Shown: positions 44,941 through 52,953 of the stretch, piece by piece
Position numbering within the stretch: position 1 is the first letter of the stretch
How the letters are laid out: each line of letters begins with the position of its first letter
Assembly: GCA_910587015.1 (NCBI GenBank)
Contig: CAJUME010000016.1
Location: 1 to 64,000 of the forward strand
Origin: an uncultured Christensenella sp.
GTDB lineage: Bacteria > Bacillota > Clostridia > Christensenellales > Borkfalkiaceae
Reading direction: 5' to 3'
Length of the DNA: 64,000 nt
Program-made: the position numbers and the translations under genes
Notes under the pieces: generated by a model
What the model saw: the letters and a program-made list of their open reading frames with translations, nothing else
Told to the model about the DNA's origin: nothing
The model's database searches: none

Positions 44941-46275
44941 TTATACTATGCCGTGCGCCAGCATGGCCTCTGCAACCTTTACAAAGCCCGCAATGTTTGC
45001 ACCCATAACATAATTGCCCTCAAACCCGTATTGCTTTGCCGCATTGTCGATATTATGATAAATATTGACCATTATGCTTTTAAGCTTAGCGTCAACCTCC
45101 TCAAAGCTCCAGAACATTCTGCCCGAGGACTGCGCCATTTCCAGCGCAGAGGTGGCAACCCCGCCCGCATTAGCCGCTTTTGCGGGTAAAAATACAACGC
45201 CGCTGCTTTGGAACACACCAATCGCGTCAAGCGTGGACGGCATATTTGCGCCCTCAGCAACATATTTTACGCCGTTTTTCACAAGCAATTCCGCAGATTT
45301 TTTGTCAATTTCGTTCTGGGTTGCGCAAGGCAAAGCAATATCGCAAGGCACAGACCATATTCCGCGGCAACCCTCCGTATAAACCGAGCCGTTGACGCGC
45401 TCGGCATACTCCTTAATGCGCCCGCGCTTTACCTCCTTAATATCCTTTATGACGTCAAGCCGAATTCCGTTCGGGTCGTAAATATAGCCGTTGGAATCGT
45501 ACATTGCAACAACCTTGGCACCTAAGCTTTGCGCTTTTTGACACGCATAAATTGCAACGTTGCCGGAGCCGGAGATAATCACCGTTTTGCCCTTGAAGCT
45601 GTCGCCGCGCGCCTTCATTGCCTCTTCTGTAATATAAATAAGTCCGTAGCCGGTTGCCTCGGTTCTTACAAGACTGCCGCCGTAGGACAGCCCTCTGCCC
45701 GTAAGCACCCCGACGTGCTCGTCGCGTATTCTCTTATATTGCCCGAAAAGATAGCCGATTTCTCTGCCGCCGACGCCTATATCGCCCGCGGGCACGTCGG
45801 TATCCGCACCGATATGGCGGTACAGCTCGGTCATAAAGCTTTGGCAGAACGCCATAATTTCTCTGTTCGATTTGCCTTTGGGGTCAAAGTCGGAGCCGCC
45901 CTTGCCGCCGCCTATGGGCAGACCCGTAAGACTGTTCTTTAAAATCTGCTCCAAGCCCAAAAATTTTATAATGGAAAGATTGACCGAGGGGTGAAACCGC
46001 AGACCGCCTTTATAAGGGCCGATTGCGCTGTTAAACTGCACTCTGTAACCCTTATTTACGCGAACCTTACCCTTGTCGTCCACCCAAGGTACGCGGAACA
46101 TAATGACCCTTTCGGGCTCCACAAACCGCTCCAAAAGCCCCGCCGCCTCGTATTCGGGGTGCTTTTCAATCACAGGCGCAAGCGTTGTCAGAATTTCAGT
46201 CGCCGCCTGATGAAATTCGGGCTCGTTCGGATTTTGCTTTTTAAGGCTTTTCAAGACCTTTTCAACGTACTTCAT
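44941..46275 (-). CDS. gdhA: NADP-specific glutamate dehydrogenase
   Basis: Assimilates ammonium into glutamate. 444 residues: FRVPWVDDKGKVRVNKGYR, the catalytic lysine region PIGGGKGGSDFDPKGKSN (about 115-130), and a Rossmann domain with VIISGSGNVAIYACQKA (about 225). Length and the GGGKGGSDFDPKG motif mark the hexameric small NADP-type enzyme. Single gene with its own promoter and terminator. With NfnAB in the same region it links NADPH supply and nitrogen assimilation (inference). Confidence 0.97.
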   Translation of the reverse strand: MKYVEKVLKSLKKQNPNEPEFHQAATEILTTLAPVIEKHPEYEAAGLLERFVEPERVIMFRVPWVDDKGKVRVNKGYRVQFNSAIGPYKGGLRFHPSVNLSIIKFLGLEQILKNSLTGLPIGGGKGGSDFDPKGKSNREIMAFCQSFMTELYRHIGADTDVPAGDIGVGGREIGYLFGQYKRIRDEHVGVLTGRGLSYGGSLVRTEATGYGLIYITEEAMKARGDSFKGKTVIISGSGNVAIYACQKAQSLGAKVVAMYDSNGYIYDPNGIRLDVIKDIKEVKRGRIKEYAERVNGSVYTEGCRGIWSVPCDIALPCATQNEIDKKSAELLVKNGVKYVAEGANMPSTLDAIGVFQSSGVVFLPAKAANAGGVATSALEMAQSSGRMFWSFEEVDAKLKSIMVNIYHNIDNAAKQYGFEGNYVMGANIAGFVKVAEAMLAHGIV

Positions 46276-46331
46276 TTACTTTTTTACCTCAAATTTATGC
46301 ATAGTTTCGCGCATAATTTATATTTTATTGT

Positions 46332-46360
46332 ATTATAGCATAAGTATTATACATTTACAA
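46332..46360 (-). promoter_or_regulatory. gdhA promoter
   Basis: Minus strand TTGTAA (46360-46355), 17-bp spacer, TATAAT (46337-46332). Confidence 0.65.
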
Positions 46361-46429
46361 ACGATTTGGCGCTCAAATATTCATTTAATATTAAAATTGC
46401 TGATTAACCGTATAAGTATTTATTATAAC

Positions 46430-46457
46430 AAAAAAGGGCGGTCTATAAAACCGCCCT
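46430..46457 (-). terminator. Terminator of the SDR-TfoX-amidohydrolase operon
   Basis: 8-bp stem AGGGCGGT/ACCGCCCT followed by T6 on the minus strand, 12 bp after the stop. Confidence 0.88.
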
Positions 46458-46468
46458 ATAATGTAAGA

Positions 46469-47374
46469 TTATTTGAAATAAACTTTGTTTGCAGTGTTAT
46501 AAAAAACGTCGTTAAGCTCGCTTGCGGTAAAGGCTCCGCTGTCAATAACAGCGCCGACCATATTTGCATAGCTTTCTCCCGTCAGCGTGCAAGGCATATC
46601 AGAGCCGAACATAATTTTGTCCGCGCCGACTATTGCCTTTGCGTTTTTTAAATGCTCTGCCATAGTCGGATAAGGATAAACCTCCGGCTTTTGGTTGTGC
46701 CACAGCGCGGCTATGTCAAAATAAACGTTGGGCATAACAAGCCTTTTAAGCGTTTCCTTTAAAAGCTCGGCATCGCCCTTCTGCGGGGCAAGCAAATGAC
46801 ATATAACAAACGTAACCTGCGGATATTTTGCAATTACGTTTGCCAAAGCGTCTGTTTGCCAGCACGGGTTCCGCGGTCTGCCTATATCCAGCACAACGGT
46901 CAGCCCATTTTCTCTTGCGTGCGCAAAACAGCCGTTCATAACGCTTCCGTCAAGATAAAACGTTCTGTTTGCCATCAGTCCCGAGCCGTTTGACAGCTCG
47001 AACTTGACTATTTTGAAATTAAGCTCGTCAAACAAATGCCTTTTTATTTCCTCTGCCTTAACGCAAAACGGGTCGTAGGTTGCCGCGCCCGTAAAGCGCT
47101 TGGGGTATTTTTTTATTGCCGCATATGTGTATTCGTTCTGAAAGCCGAGCCAGTTGCCCTGCAAAAGCACAGCCCTTTCAACCGAATTTGCGTCCATTAC
47201 CTTTATCAACGCTTCCGGTGAAACGCCCGTATCCCCCATTTCGGACGGAAACATCTGAAACACCTCGCCCGTAGAATACTGCGCCTTACCGCCGCCGACA
47301 GCCCTTAGCTCTCCCTTAGAGGTAAACCCGCAAATATATTGTGCAACATGCGCGTGCGCGTCTATAATTTTCAT
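46469..47374 (-). CDS. Amidohydrolase-2 family metal-dependent hydrolase
   Basis: 301 residues folding as a TIM barrel: metal ligands DAHAHVAQY at the N-terminus, VICHLLAPQ, and FGSDMPCTLTG near the C-terminus, all typical of the COG2159 (ACMSD-like) family. Reaction unknown. Overlaps the TfoX-like gene by 4 bp (ATGA) and is last in the operon. Confidence 0.88.
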   Translation of the reverse strand: MKIIDAHAHVAQYICGFTSKGELRAVGGGKAQYSTGEVFQMFPSEMGDTGVSPEALIKVMDANSVERAVLLQGNWLGFQNEYTYAAIKKYPKRFTGAATYDPFCVKAEEIKRHLFDELNFKIVKFELSNGSGLMANRTFYLDGSVMNGCFAHARENGLTVVLDIGRPRNPCWQTDALANVIAKYPQVTFVICHLLAPQKGDAELLKETLKRLVMPNVYFDIAALWHNQKPEVYPYPTMAEHLKNAKAIVGADKIMFGSDMPCTLTGESYANMVGAVIDSGAFTASELNDVFYNTANKVYFK

Positions 47375-47694
47375 TTTTTAACCTTTTTTGCCTTAGGCTC
47401 TGGCAGCTCGGGATACATTGCCTCGAAAAGCGATAAAATAAAGTCGCCATCGTCAATATCTTCAAGCACAAGCATAGGCTTTGCGCCAGTATACGGCGGC
47501 TGCATTTCCGCGTTGGGCAACAGCCTTTTAGCCGCCTCTACAGGCTTTAAAAGCACTCTGTTGTCGCATATATCCCCGACCAGCTTGCCGCGGTAATACA
47601 AAAGATATTCGCCCATCATAGGCTTTACCGCAATATCCTCGGGACGGTTTAACTGCCCGATAAAATAGCTAATAAATTCCTTTGAAGTTGCCAT
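47371..47694 (-). CDS. TfoX N-terminal domain protein
   Basis: 107 residues from ATG 47694, which has GAGG 8 bp upstream; the longer reading from a TTG at 47709 overlaps the upstream stop and is less likely. Matches the TfoX N-terminal fold: VKPMMGEYLLYYRGKLVGDICDNRVLLKP (about 22-50). Only the N-terminal half of E. coli-type TfoX is present, so a role in competence should not be assumed. Between an SDR gene and an amidohydrolase gene. Confidence 0.85.
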   Translation of the reverse strand: MATSKEFISYFIGQLNRPEDIAVKPMMGEYLLYYRGKLVGDICDNRVLLKPVEAAKRLLPNAEMQPPYTGAKPMLVLEDIDDGDFILSLFEAMYPELPEPKAKKVKK

Positions 47695-47705
47695 AGCGCT
47701 TGTCC

Positions 47706-48479
47706 TCAATTAAAATATTTTTTTATGCTGTTAAGCCAAATTTTCATAGTCAGCTTTTGCGGCAAAAATTTCACGTTCATATGCTGACATTTTACGTAAA
47801 ACGAGCAAACCGACATATCCTTGCCCTTTTTTGCGTCTTTTAAAGCTGTTTGCACAACTTTCTCAGGCTTAACCAGACCGCCGAATTTAACCTTTTTGCC
47901 GTTGATTTCTCGTATAAGCATATCGGTATCAATCCAGCTCGGGCAGACCGCAGTTACAGATATGCCAAGCGGTTTAAGCTCCGCATTCATTGCACGCGAA
48001 TAACTGCGCTCAAACGCTTTTGTAGACGCATATAAATTTAAGTAAGGCACGGGCTGAAAAGCCGAAGCCGAGCAAACGTTTATAATTCTTGCGCCCCTTT
48101 GCATATACGGCAAGCAGATATTTGTAAGAATTGCCGGGGCTTTGCAGTTTAAGTCAACGGTATCTTCTATTTCCTTAACTGTAAAATCCTTTGAAAGCTT
48201 CATCTGCGCAATGCCGGCGTTATTAATTAAATAGGCAATTTGCGGTTCTTTTTCAATCAAAATGTTGCGAAACGCTTCTATAACGTCGGGTTTTGTAAGG
48301 TCGACACATATCGGAACGATTTTTTTACCGAATTCTTCCGATAATTTTTCCAGTCTGTCCGTATTTCTGCCTAACGCCCATATTTCGTCGAGAGGCTCTT
48401 TTTCAAGTTCTTTCAAAAACGCGTAACCCAGACCGCCCGTAGCACCCGTCAATATTGCTATTTTTTTGGAATTTTCCAT
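47706..48479 (-). CDS. Short-chain dehydrogenase/reductase
   Basis: 257 residues, classical SDR: TGATGGLGYAFLKEL (NAD(P) loop), NNAGIAQ (about 88), catalytic serine in VCSASAF and YASTKAFERS (Y-x3-K, about 151). The long C-terminal part ends in a hydrophobic-basic tail that could associate with membranes. Substrate unknown. First gene of the SDR-TfoX-amidohydrolase operon with a promoter at 48512-48540. Confidence 0.9.
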   Translation of the reverse strand: MENSKKIAILTGATGGLGYAFLKELEKEPLDEIWALGRNTDRLEKLSEEFGKKIVPICVDLTKPDVIEAFRNILIEKEPQIAYLINNAGIAQMKLSKDFTVKEIEDTVDLNCKAPAILTNICLPYMQRGARIINVCSASAFQPVPYLNLYASTKAFERSYSRAMNAELKPLGISVTAVCPSWIDTDMLIREINGKKVKFGGLVKPEKVVQTALKDAKKGKDMSVCSFYVKCQHMNVKFLPQKLTMKIWLNSIKKYFN

Positions 48480-48511
48480 TTACGCACCGCTTTTATTTTT
48501 AACTTAAAATT

Positions 48512-48540
48512 ATTATAACACATACTACCGCCTGCCGCAA
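48512..48540 (-). promoter_or_regulatory. Promoter of the SDR operon
   Basis: Minus strand TTGCGG (48540-48535), 17-bp spacer, TATAAT (48517-48512). Confidence 0.65.
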
Positions 48541-48584
48541 GAATAAGTTTAATTTGCGCATCAAAAAATTTTCGACGGTACATA

Positions 48585-48618
48585 TAAAAAAAGAACGCAA
48601 GCAAAAACTTACGTTCTT
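48585..48618 (-). terminator. tRNA-Ser terminator
   Basis: 11-bp stem AAGAACGTAAG/CTTGCGTTCTT (one G-U pair) followed by T7 on the minus strand, 3 bp past the CCA. Confidence 0.9.
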
Positions 48619-48620
48619 AT

Positions 48621-48711
48621 TGGCGCGGAGAAGAGGATTTGAACCTCCGGACGGGTATTAGCCGTCACACGATTTCCAATCGTGCGCCTTAAACCGCTCA
48701 GCCATCTCCGC
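48621..48711 (-). tRNA. tRNA-Ser (anticodon GGA)
   Basis: 91 nt with encoded CCA. Acceptor GCGGAGA, anticodon stem-loop CACGA-TTGGAAA-TCGTG (GGA), long variable arm, T-arm GGTTCAAATCC. Confidence 0.97.
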
Positions 48712-48742
48712 ATTATTGCCCGACATTCAGCCGAGCAGTAAT

Positions 48743-48771
48743 ATAATATTAAAAAATTATTAAAAAATCAA
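48743..48771 (-). promoter_or_regulatory. tRNA-Ser promoter
   Basis: Minus strand TTGATT (48771-48766), 17-bp spacer, TATTAT (48748-48743). Confidence 0.6.
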
Positions 48772-48806
48772 GCATTTTTAAACTACAAAACCAACAATAT
48801 TAAAAG

Positions 48807-50090
48807 TTAAGTTACAACCCTTATAACTGCCGCAACCTTTGCTATTTCCGCCGCGGAATTTATCTCTGCAACCGCTTTGTTTATGTTGCTTTCATACGTT
48901 TCGTGCGTAATAACCACCAGCGGCACGGCTCCATCGGAATTTTCCTTTTCCTGAATAATCTGCGACATGCTTATGCCCAGCTTGCCGAAAACCGAGGTGA
49001 CCTTCGAAAGCACGCCCGCCTTATCCGCGGCGACTATTCTAAGATAGTACGCACTCTCGAAATTTTTGATAAATTTTGTTGAAGGCGCTGCCTTTTCCGT
49101 ATTTTCAAAGGGCGAATAGACAAAATTTGAATGGGTTGCGCAATAAATTATATCGCCGACAATGGCACTGCCCGTGGGCTTTGCCCCCGCTCCTCTGCCG
49201 TACAGCATAACGTCCTCTACGCTGTCACCCGTAAGATACACCGCGTTAAAACTGTCGTTAACGCTTGCAAGCGGGTGCTCCGCCTTAATAAATGCGGGGT
49301 GAACGCGCACCTCTATTCCCTTAGCGGTATTCTTGCCTATCGCAAGCAGCTTCAAAACATACCCGAGCTGCTTGCCGTAAGCTATATCGAGCGGGGAAAT
49401 TTCCGAAATACCCTCGCGGTAAATTTCGGTATACGGCACTTTTGTATGGAACGCAAGGCTTGACAGGATGGAAAGCTTATACGCCGCATCGTAGCCGTCC
49501 ACGTCGGAAGAAGGGTCTGCCTCGGCATAGCCCAACCGCTTTGCCTCGTCAAGCACCTCGCCGTAAGACGCGCCGCCATTCGACATTTTTGTAAGGATAT
49601 AATTGGTTGTGCCGTTTATTATGCCGAGCATAGAAAGAATTCTATTGCCCTGCAAATTGTCGGTCAAGGCACGGATAATCGGCACGCCGCCGACACAGCT
49701 TGCCTCGTAAAACAGTCCGCAATGGTTCTTTTTTGCGGCCTTTTCCAGCTCGTGAGAGTATTTGCAGTACAGCTCTTTATTAGAGGTAACAACCGATTTG
49801 CCCGCGTTCAGCGCCGCAAGCACAAACGACTTGGCGGGCTCTACCCCGCCCATAACCTCGACAACTATATCCACCTCGGGATTAGAGCATATTTCCGCTA
49901 TGCTTTCGGCAATTTTGCTTTCGTCAATACCCAAAGCAATTGCGCGCCCGCGGTTTTTTTCAAGGACACCTTCAACCGTAATATCCAAATTATGATTGCT
50001 TTTGTAAAATTCCTTGTGTTCGGCAAGTATTTTATATGTACCGCCGCCCACAACCCCGAGCCCGAGTATTGCTACGCCTACCTTTTTCAT
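48807..50090 (-). CDS. hom: Homoserine dehydrogenase
   Basis: NAD(P)-dependent reduction of aspartate semialdehyde to homoserine, for Thr and Met. 427 residues: N-terminal GLGVVGGGTYKIL, central GTTNYILTKM and AEADPSSDVDGYDAAYKLSIL (about 205-225), C-terminal ACT domain (about 345-427, RIVAADKAGVLSKVTSVFGK) for feedback by threonine. Directly abuts coaX and is last in the ECF-coaX-hom unit, an unusual pairing. Confidence 0.96.
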   Translation of the reverse strand: MKKVGVAILGLGVVGGGTYKILAEHKEFYKSNHNLDITVEGVLEKNRGRAIALGIDESKIAESIAEICSNPEVDIVVEVMGGVEPAKSFVLAALNAGKSVVTSNKELYCKYSHELEKAAKKNHCGLFYEASCVGGVPIIRALTDNLQGNRILSMLGIINGTTNYILTKMSNGGASYGEVLDEAKRLGYAEADPSSDVDGYDAAYKLSILSSLAFHTKVPYTEIYREGISEISPLDIAYGKQLGYVLKLLAIGKNTAKGIEVRVHPAFIKAEHPLASVNDSFNAVYLTGDSVEDVMLYGRGAGAKPTGSAIVGDIIYCATHSNFVYSPFENTEKAAPSTKFIKNFESAYYLRIVAADKAGVLSKVTSVFGKLGISMSQIIQEKENSDGAVPLVVITHETYESNINKAVAEINSAAEIAKVAAVIRVVT

Positions 50091-50867
50091 TCAGTTCTCC
50101 AGACAGTTTATACTGTATAAATATCTTAACCCTTCAAGCGTCAAAAGCTTATCCACATTGTCTATGCAGGAAATTTCCTTTGCAATAACCTCTGAAAAGC
50201 CGCCCGTTGCAACAACGGTGACTGCATCGTCCTTCATTTCACGCTTGATTTTTTTGACTATATATTCCACAAGCCCCGCAAAGCCGAAAACTATGCCCGA
50301 CTGCATATTTGTTATTGTATTTTTGCCTATTACCGTTGCGGGACGCTCGATTTCCACACGCGGAAGCTTGGCGGTGCCGTTTACAAGACTGTCCAGCGAG
50401 CCTTTAATGCCGGGGGCGATTACACCGCCGATAAATTCACCCTTGCCGTCCACCACATTAAAGGTTGTTGCGGTACCAAAATCGATAATTATAAGCGGGC
50501 AGCCGTATTTTCTTACGGCGGCAACGTTGTTAACAACTCGGTCCGCGCCGACCTCCTTAACGTTATCAACCCGCATATTCATACCCGTCTTTAAGCCGGG
50601 ACCGAGTGAAAGCGGCTTAATTTTAAGATAGTTTACGCACATTCTTTCAAGCGTATAATCAAGCTGAGGCACAACGGAGGAAATAATTCCGCCCTTTATA
50701 TCCGAAACGCAGACGGAATTGTTCTGTAAAATGCTAATAAGCTGACCGCCGTATTCGTCGGAGGTTTTTTTGTGCTCGGTCGCAACGCGGAAGCTTATTT
50801 TAAGCTTTTCGCCATTGAACACCGCGTATTTTATGTTTGTATTGCCAACGTCAAGACAAATAATCAT
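50091..50867 (-). CDS. coaX: Type III pantothenate kinase
   Basis: First step of coenzyme A synthesis, insensitive to CoA feedback. 258 residues of the ASKHA fold: phosphate 1 MIICLDVGNTNIKYAVF, IIDFGTATTFNVVDGKGEF (about 127) and GGVIAPGIKGSLDSL. Placed 3 bp after an ECF S component gene and followed immediately by hom. Confidence 0.96.
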   Translation of the reverse strand: MIICLDVGNTNIKYAVFNGEKLKISFRVATEHKKTSDEYGGQLISILQNNSVCVSDIKGGIISSVVPQLDYTLERMCVNYLKIKPLSLGPGLKTGMNMRVDNVKEVGADRVVNNVAAVRKYGCPLIIIDFGTATTFNVVDGKGEFIGGVIAPGIKGSLDSLVNGTAKLPRVEIERPATVIGKNTITNMQSGIVFGFAGLVEYIVKKIKREMKDDAVTVVATGGFSEVIAKEISCIDNVDKLLTLEGLRYLYSINCLEN

Positions 50868-50870
50868 AAT

Positions 50871-51497
50871 TTATTCCGATTTTTCCGCCTCTGCCGCGGC
50901 AAGCGGCTGAGGCTGTTTTTTATTGAGCAGAGTATGGTTAACCTTTTGAAGGGCTTTAACGTATATCGGCACCAGAACTGCGCAGGCGGCAAGCTCTATG
51001 GGGAAGTATATTGTTACCGCAACGCCCATAATTGCCGTGAGTGCGTCCGCCGCCCTGCCGTCGCAAATAGCTACCGCAAGCAGATATAAAACCGTATTTG
51101 TAAGCGAGCCGACTATACCCGCAAGCGCCGCGGGGAGAACTTCCTTTACAAATCTGTTTTTTACCTTTTTAAAAAGCCTTGACAGTCCTAAGTACGTCCA
51201 ATATGCCGTTACGCCTATACAAAACCTCGGCAATACTGAAACAAGCGGGTTGGCGTACTTTATAAACGCCGAAAAAATCAGGCAGAAAATGCAACTGCAT
51301 ACGCCGAGCAGCGTTCCTCCGACAAAGCTTTTTTTCAAGTCGTCGTAAATACTTACGGCGATTGCAACGGGCAACGACAGTATACACGCCGTCATACCCA
51401 CGGGCGACAGCACCGCCCCCTCCAGAAGAAACAACACAAATATCAGCGCAGCCATTACGCCGACAAAAGCGACAAAGTGAGCCTTGTCCTTTCTCAT
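50871..51497 (-). CDS. ECF transporter S component, possibly for pantothenate
   Basis: 208 residues with six hydrophobic segments; N-terminal FVAFVGVMAALIFVLF and IYDDLKKSFVGGTLLGV fit the substrate-binding S component fold of energy-coupling-factor transporters, which work with a shared EcfAAT module not in this window. Because it is co-transcribed with coaX (3 bp gap), pantothenate is the most likely vitamin (inference). The C-terminal tail is hydrophilic and Ala/Gln-rich. Confidence 0.75.
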   Translation of the reverse strand: MRKDKAHFVAFVGVMAALIFVLFLLEGAVLSPVGMTACILSLPVAIAVSIYDDLKKSFVGGTLLGVCSCIFCLIFSAFIKYANPLVSVLPRFCIGVTAYWTYLGLSRLFKKVKNRFVKEVLPAALAGIVGSLTNTVLYLLAVAICDGRAADALTAIMGVAVTIYFPIELAACAVLVPIYVKALQKVNHTLLNKKQPQPLAAAEAEKSE

Positions 51498-51637
51498 AAA
51501 ACCTCCGTCCGATTTCTTAAAAGAATATCGGCAGTAAAAAAATTATTGTACTTTGGGAAAAATCCCGAAAGGTCAGACTTATAAAAAATATCTGCCTAAA
51601 GTAGCTTATTTATGCAGGCACTGCATTTATGCCGTTA

Positions 51638-51666
51638 ATTTTAACATTAAATTTGTATTTTTGCAA
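51638..51666 (-). promoter_or_regulatory. ECF-coaX-hom promoter
   Basis: Minus strand TTGCAA (51666-51661), 17-bp spacer, TAAAAT (51643-51638); leader of about 130 nt. Confidence 0.6.
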
Positions 51667-51690
51667 GCAAATGAAAATATCGGTAACATT

Positions 51691-51719
51691 TTTACGGAAA
51701 TTTAAATATTATTTAATAT
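51691..51719 (+). promoter_or_regulatory. Possible promoter of the Cys-rich protein gene
   Basis: TTTACG (51691-51696), 17-bp spacer, TAATAT (51714-51719); the -35 is weak, and a sporulation sigma factor could be used instead. Confidence 0.4.
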
Positions 51720-51827
51720 ACGATTACTGTATTCCGAAAGATAAAAACAAAGTCGGATACGTAGCTGAACTGCATGGAATTTTTACAAAACTATTACATA
51801 CCGACATGCAGTATAAAGGAGGAACTT

Positions 51828-52043
51828 ATGAACATCTTTTCGTGTTGCGGCTCTAACAGCTGCCTTTGGATTTTAATCCTTTTGCTTGTTGCGGCAAGCT
51901 GCAGCGGTAACGGTCTCGAAGGCGTCCTTTCGGGGAGTTGCACGCCTATACTTATTGCCCTTATTTACAGCATGTGGAAGAACGGAACTCTTTCCTCGCT
52001 GTTGTGCGGCGGCGGAAACAGCTGCGGCTGCGGTTGTAACTAA
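51828..52043 (+). CDS. Small cysteine/glycine-rich membrane protein
   Basis: 71 residues from ATG 51828, which has a perfect AGGAGG 5 bp upstream; the upstream ATG at 51774 has none. Nine cysteines: a cluster SCCGSNSC at the N-terminus, two hydrophobic segments (about 13-24 and 39-48) and a CGGGNSCGCGCN tail. It resembles short proteins sometimes named chorion-class high-cysteine proteins in Clostridia annotations, whose function is unknown. The tail could bind metal or form disulfides in a spore or envelope layer, but nothing here proves it. Confidence 0.8.
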   Translation: MNIFSCCGSNSCLWILILLLVAASCSGNGLEGVLSGSCTPILIALIYSMWKNGTLSSLLCGGGNSCGCGCN

Positions 52044-52051
52044 ATCGAAAC

Positions 52052-52063
52052 AAAGGGGTTGCC
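52052..52063 (+). repeat. Left copy of a 12-bp inverted repeat
   Basis: AAAGGGGTTGCC, 8 bp after the Cys-rich gene stop; its exact inverted copy is at 52938-52949. The two frame an AT-rich segment with one unknown gene. Confidence 0.6.
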
Positions 52064-52065
52064 CC

Positions 52066-52119
52066 AAAGCGCAATTCTAATAGGGAATTAAAAAACTAAA
52101 TTTTTAAGAGTTGCACTTT
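52066..52119. repeat. Imperfect terminal-type inverted repeat/hairpin
   Basis: Arms AAAGCGCAATTCT (52066-52078) and AGAGTTGCACTTT (52107-52119) pair at 11 of 13 positions plus one wobble. Could be a remnant of an insertion sequence end; not confirmed. Confidence 0.45.
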
Positions 52120-52130
52120 CAAGCGATGAC

Positions 52131-52166
52131 AAACGCTCTCGAACGAAATGTTCGAGAGCGTTTTAC
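52131..52166 (+). terminator. Terminator-like hairpin after the Cys-rich gene
   Basis: 14-bp perfect stem AAACGCTCTCGAAC and complement, GAAAT loop, TTTT on the plus strand. Confidence 0.75.
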
Positions 52167-52213
52167 TACAAACTATTTAGAAAGATAAATTGAAATTTAA
52201 CTATTGATTACTC

Positions 52214-52702
52214 CTACTGTTTCTTTTTAAGATTACCTTTGCTTATGGCGGTTATTATTTCTATTGTATAAAACACTATAAGCAAACCGCAACCTAACAA
52301 GATTGAATACCAATCGGTAAACGAATACAATACTTCAACATATCTATCCAAAGGCGTAAGGAACACGGCTAATCCTATTGAGTAGAGCATACAGATTATG
52401 CAACCTATTAGTGCCCACTTTTTATTAAAGTGCTTCAAGATGTAACAATAGAATTTTGTCGCACACATCCAAATTCCAAACACCAAAACAGCGTGCGTTA
52501 CTCTTTCAAGTAACCGTCCTTTCAAAACACAAGCAAATAATATGCTAAAAACAATGATACCTATCAGCGGCGATAAGTCTATTATGAGCGATAATGGCTT
52601 AGTCGCTTTTTTCGTTCTTTCTGCATCGGGAAATTTTTTCAACATAAAACCGATTATAAAGAAACCGAAAGCCAATAATGCAATCAAAAAAACACTTAAC
52701 AT
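52214..52702 (-). CDS. Hypothetical multi-spanning membrane protein
   Basis: 162 residues, not recognised. About five hydrophobic helices (near 1-20, 38-60, 68-88, 95-115, 133-152) and a basic C-terminus NLKKKQ. RBS AAGGAC before the ATG. Base composition is lower in GC than its neighbours, and it lies alone in a segment bounded by a 12-bp inverted repeat, which suggests recent acquisition. The promoter at 52744-52772 overlaps a perfect dyad, so expression is probably controlled by an unknown repressor. Confidence 0.7.
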   Translation of the reverse strand: MLSVFLIALLAFGFFIIGFMLKKFPDAERTKKATKPLSLIIDLSPLIGIIVFSILFACVLKGRLLERVTHAVLVFGIWMCATKFYCYILKHFNKKWALIGCIICMLYSIGLAVFLTPLDRYVEVLYSFTDWYSILLGCGLLIVFYTIEIITAISKGNLKKKQ

Positions 52703-52743
52703 TTTAGTCCTTCTTTATATAAATTACTGTTTATCATGCAATC

Positions 52744-52772
52744 ATTATATAACTAAATATGAAAGAATGCAA
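52744..52772 (-). promoter_or_regulatory. Promoter of the hypothetical membrane protein
   Basis: Minus strand TTGCAT (52772-52767), 17-bp spacer, TATAAT (52749-52744). Confidence 0.65.
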
Positions 52773-52782
52773 CCTATTGCAT
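52767..52782. promoter_or_regulatory. Dyad over the -35 box (operator candidate)
   Basis: ATGCAACCTATTGCAT: perfect 6-bp arms with a 4-bp centre, one arm being the -35 hexamer itself. Confidence 0.5.
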
Positions 52783-52858
52783 TTTGTGGGATATATAAAA
52801 CATATCTATATCTCACTTGACTACAAAGCAGCCTCTTTCGTCCACGCAATATAAATAT

Positions 52859-52891
52859 CAAAAAAAGCGTGACTTCACGCCACGCTTTTTT
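52859..52891 (-). terminator. Terminator of the Nudix operon
   Basis: Stem AAAAAGCGTG/CACGCTTTTT (52862-52871 with 52881-52890) followed by T7 on the minus strand; lies 60 bp past the Nudix stop, inside the inserted-looking segment edge. Confidence 0.75.
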
Positions 52892-52937
52892 GTTCACCTG
52901 CGGCTTACCTAACATTCTCTATGAGAACTACGGTAAA

Positions 52938-52949
52938 GGCAACCCCTTT
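52938..52949 (-). repeat. Right copy of the 12-bp inverted repeat
   Basis: GGCAACCCCTTT, reverse complement of 52052-52063, ending 4 bp from the Nudix stop codon. Confidence 0.6.
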
Positions 52950-52953
52950 TACT

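Larger units (their letters stand above)
51498..51827. other. Intergenic region between ECF gene and Cys-rich protein gene
   Basis: 330 bp without a supported gene. It holds two outward promoters (51638-51666 minus, 51691-51719 plus), a TGCAG-N3-CTGCA dyad at 51613-51625 near the predicted start of the minus transcript, and several short hairpins in the 130-nt leader of the ECF-coaX-hom mRNA (GGGATTTTTCCC and a CAGA/TCTG pair). A 75-codon open frame at 51629-51856 lacks an RBS and overlaps the Cys-rich gene, so it is not called. Confidence 0.6.

Noticed and set aside
51629..51856. 75-codon open frame ahead of the Cys-rich gene
   Set aside because: No ribosome site, overlaps the better-supported 51828 start in another frame.
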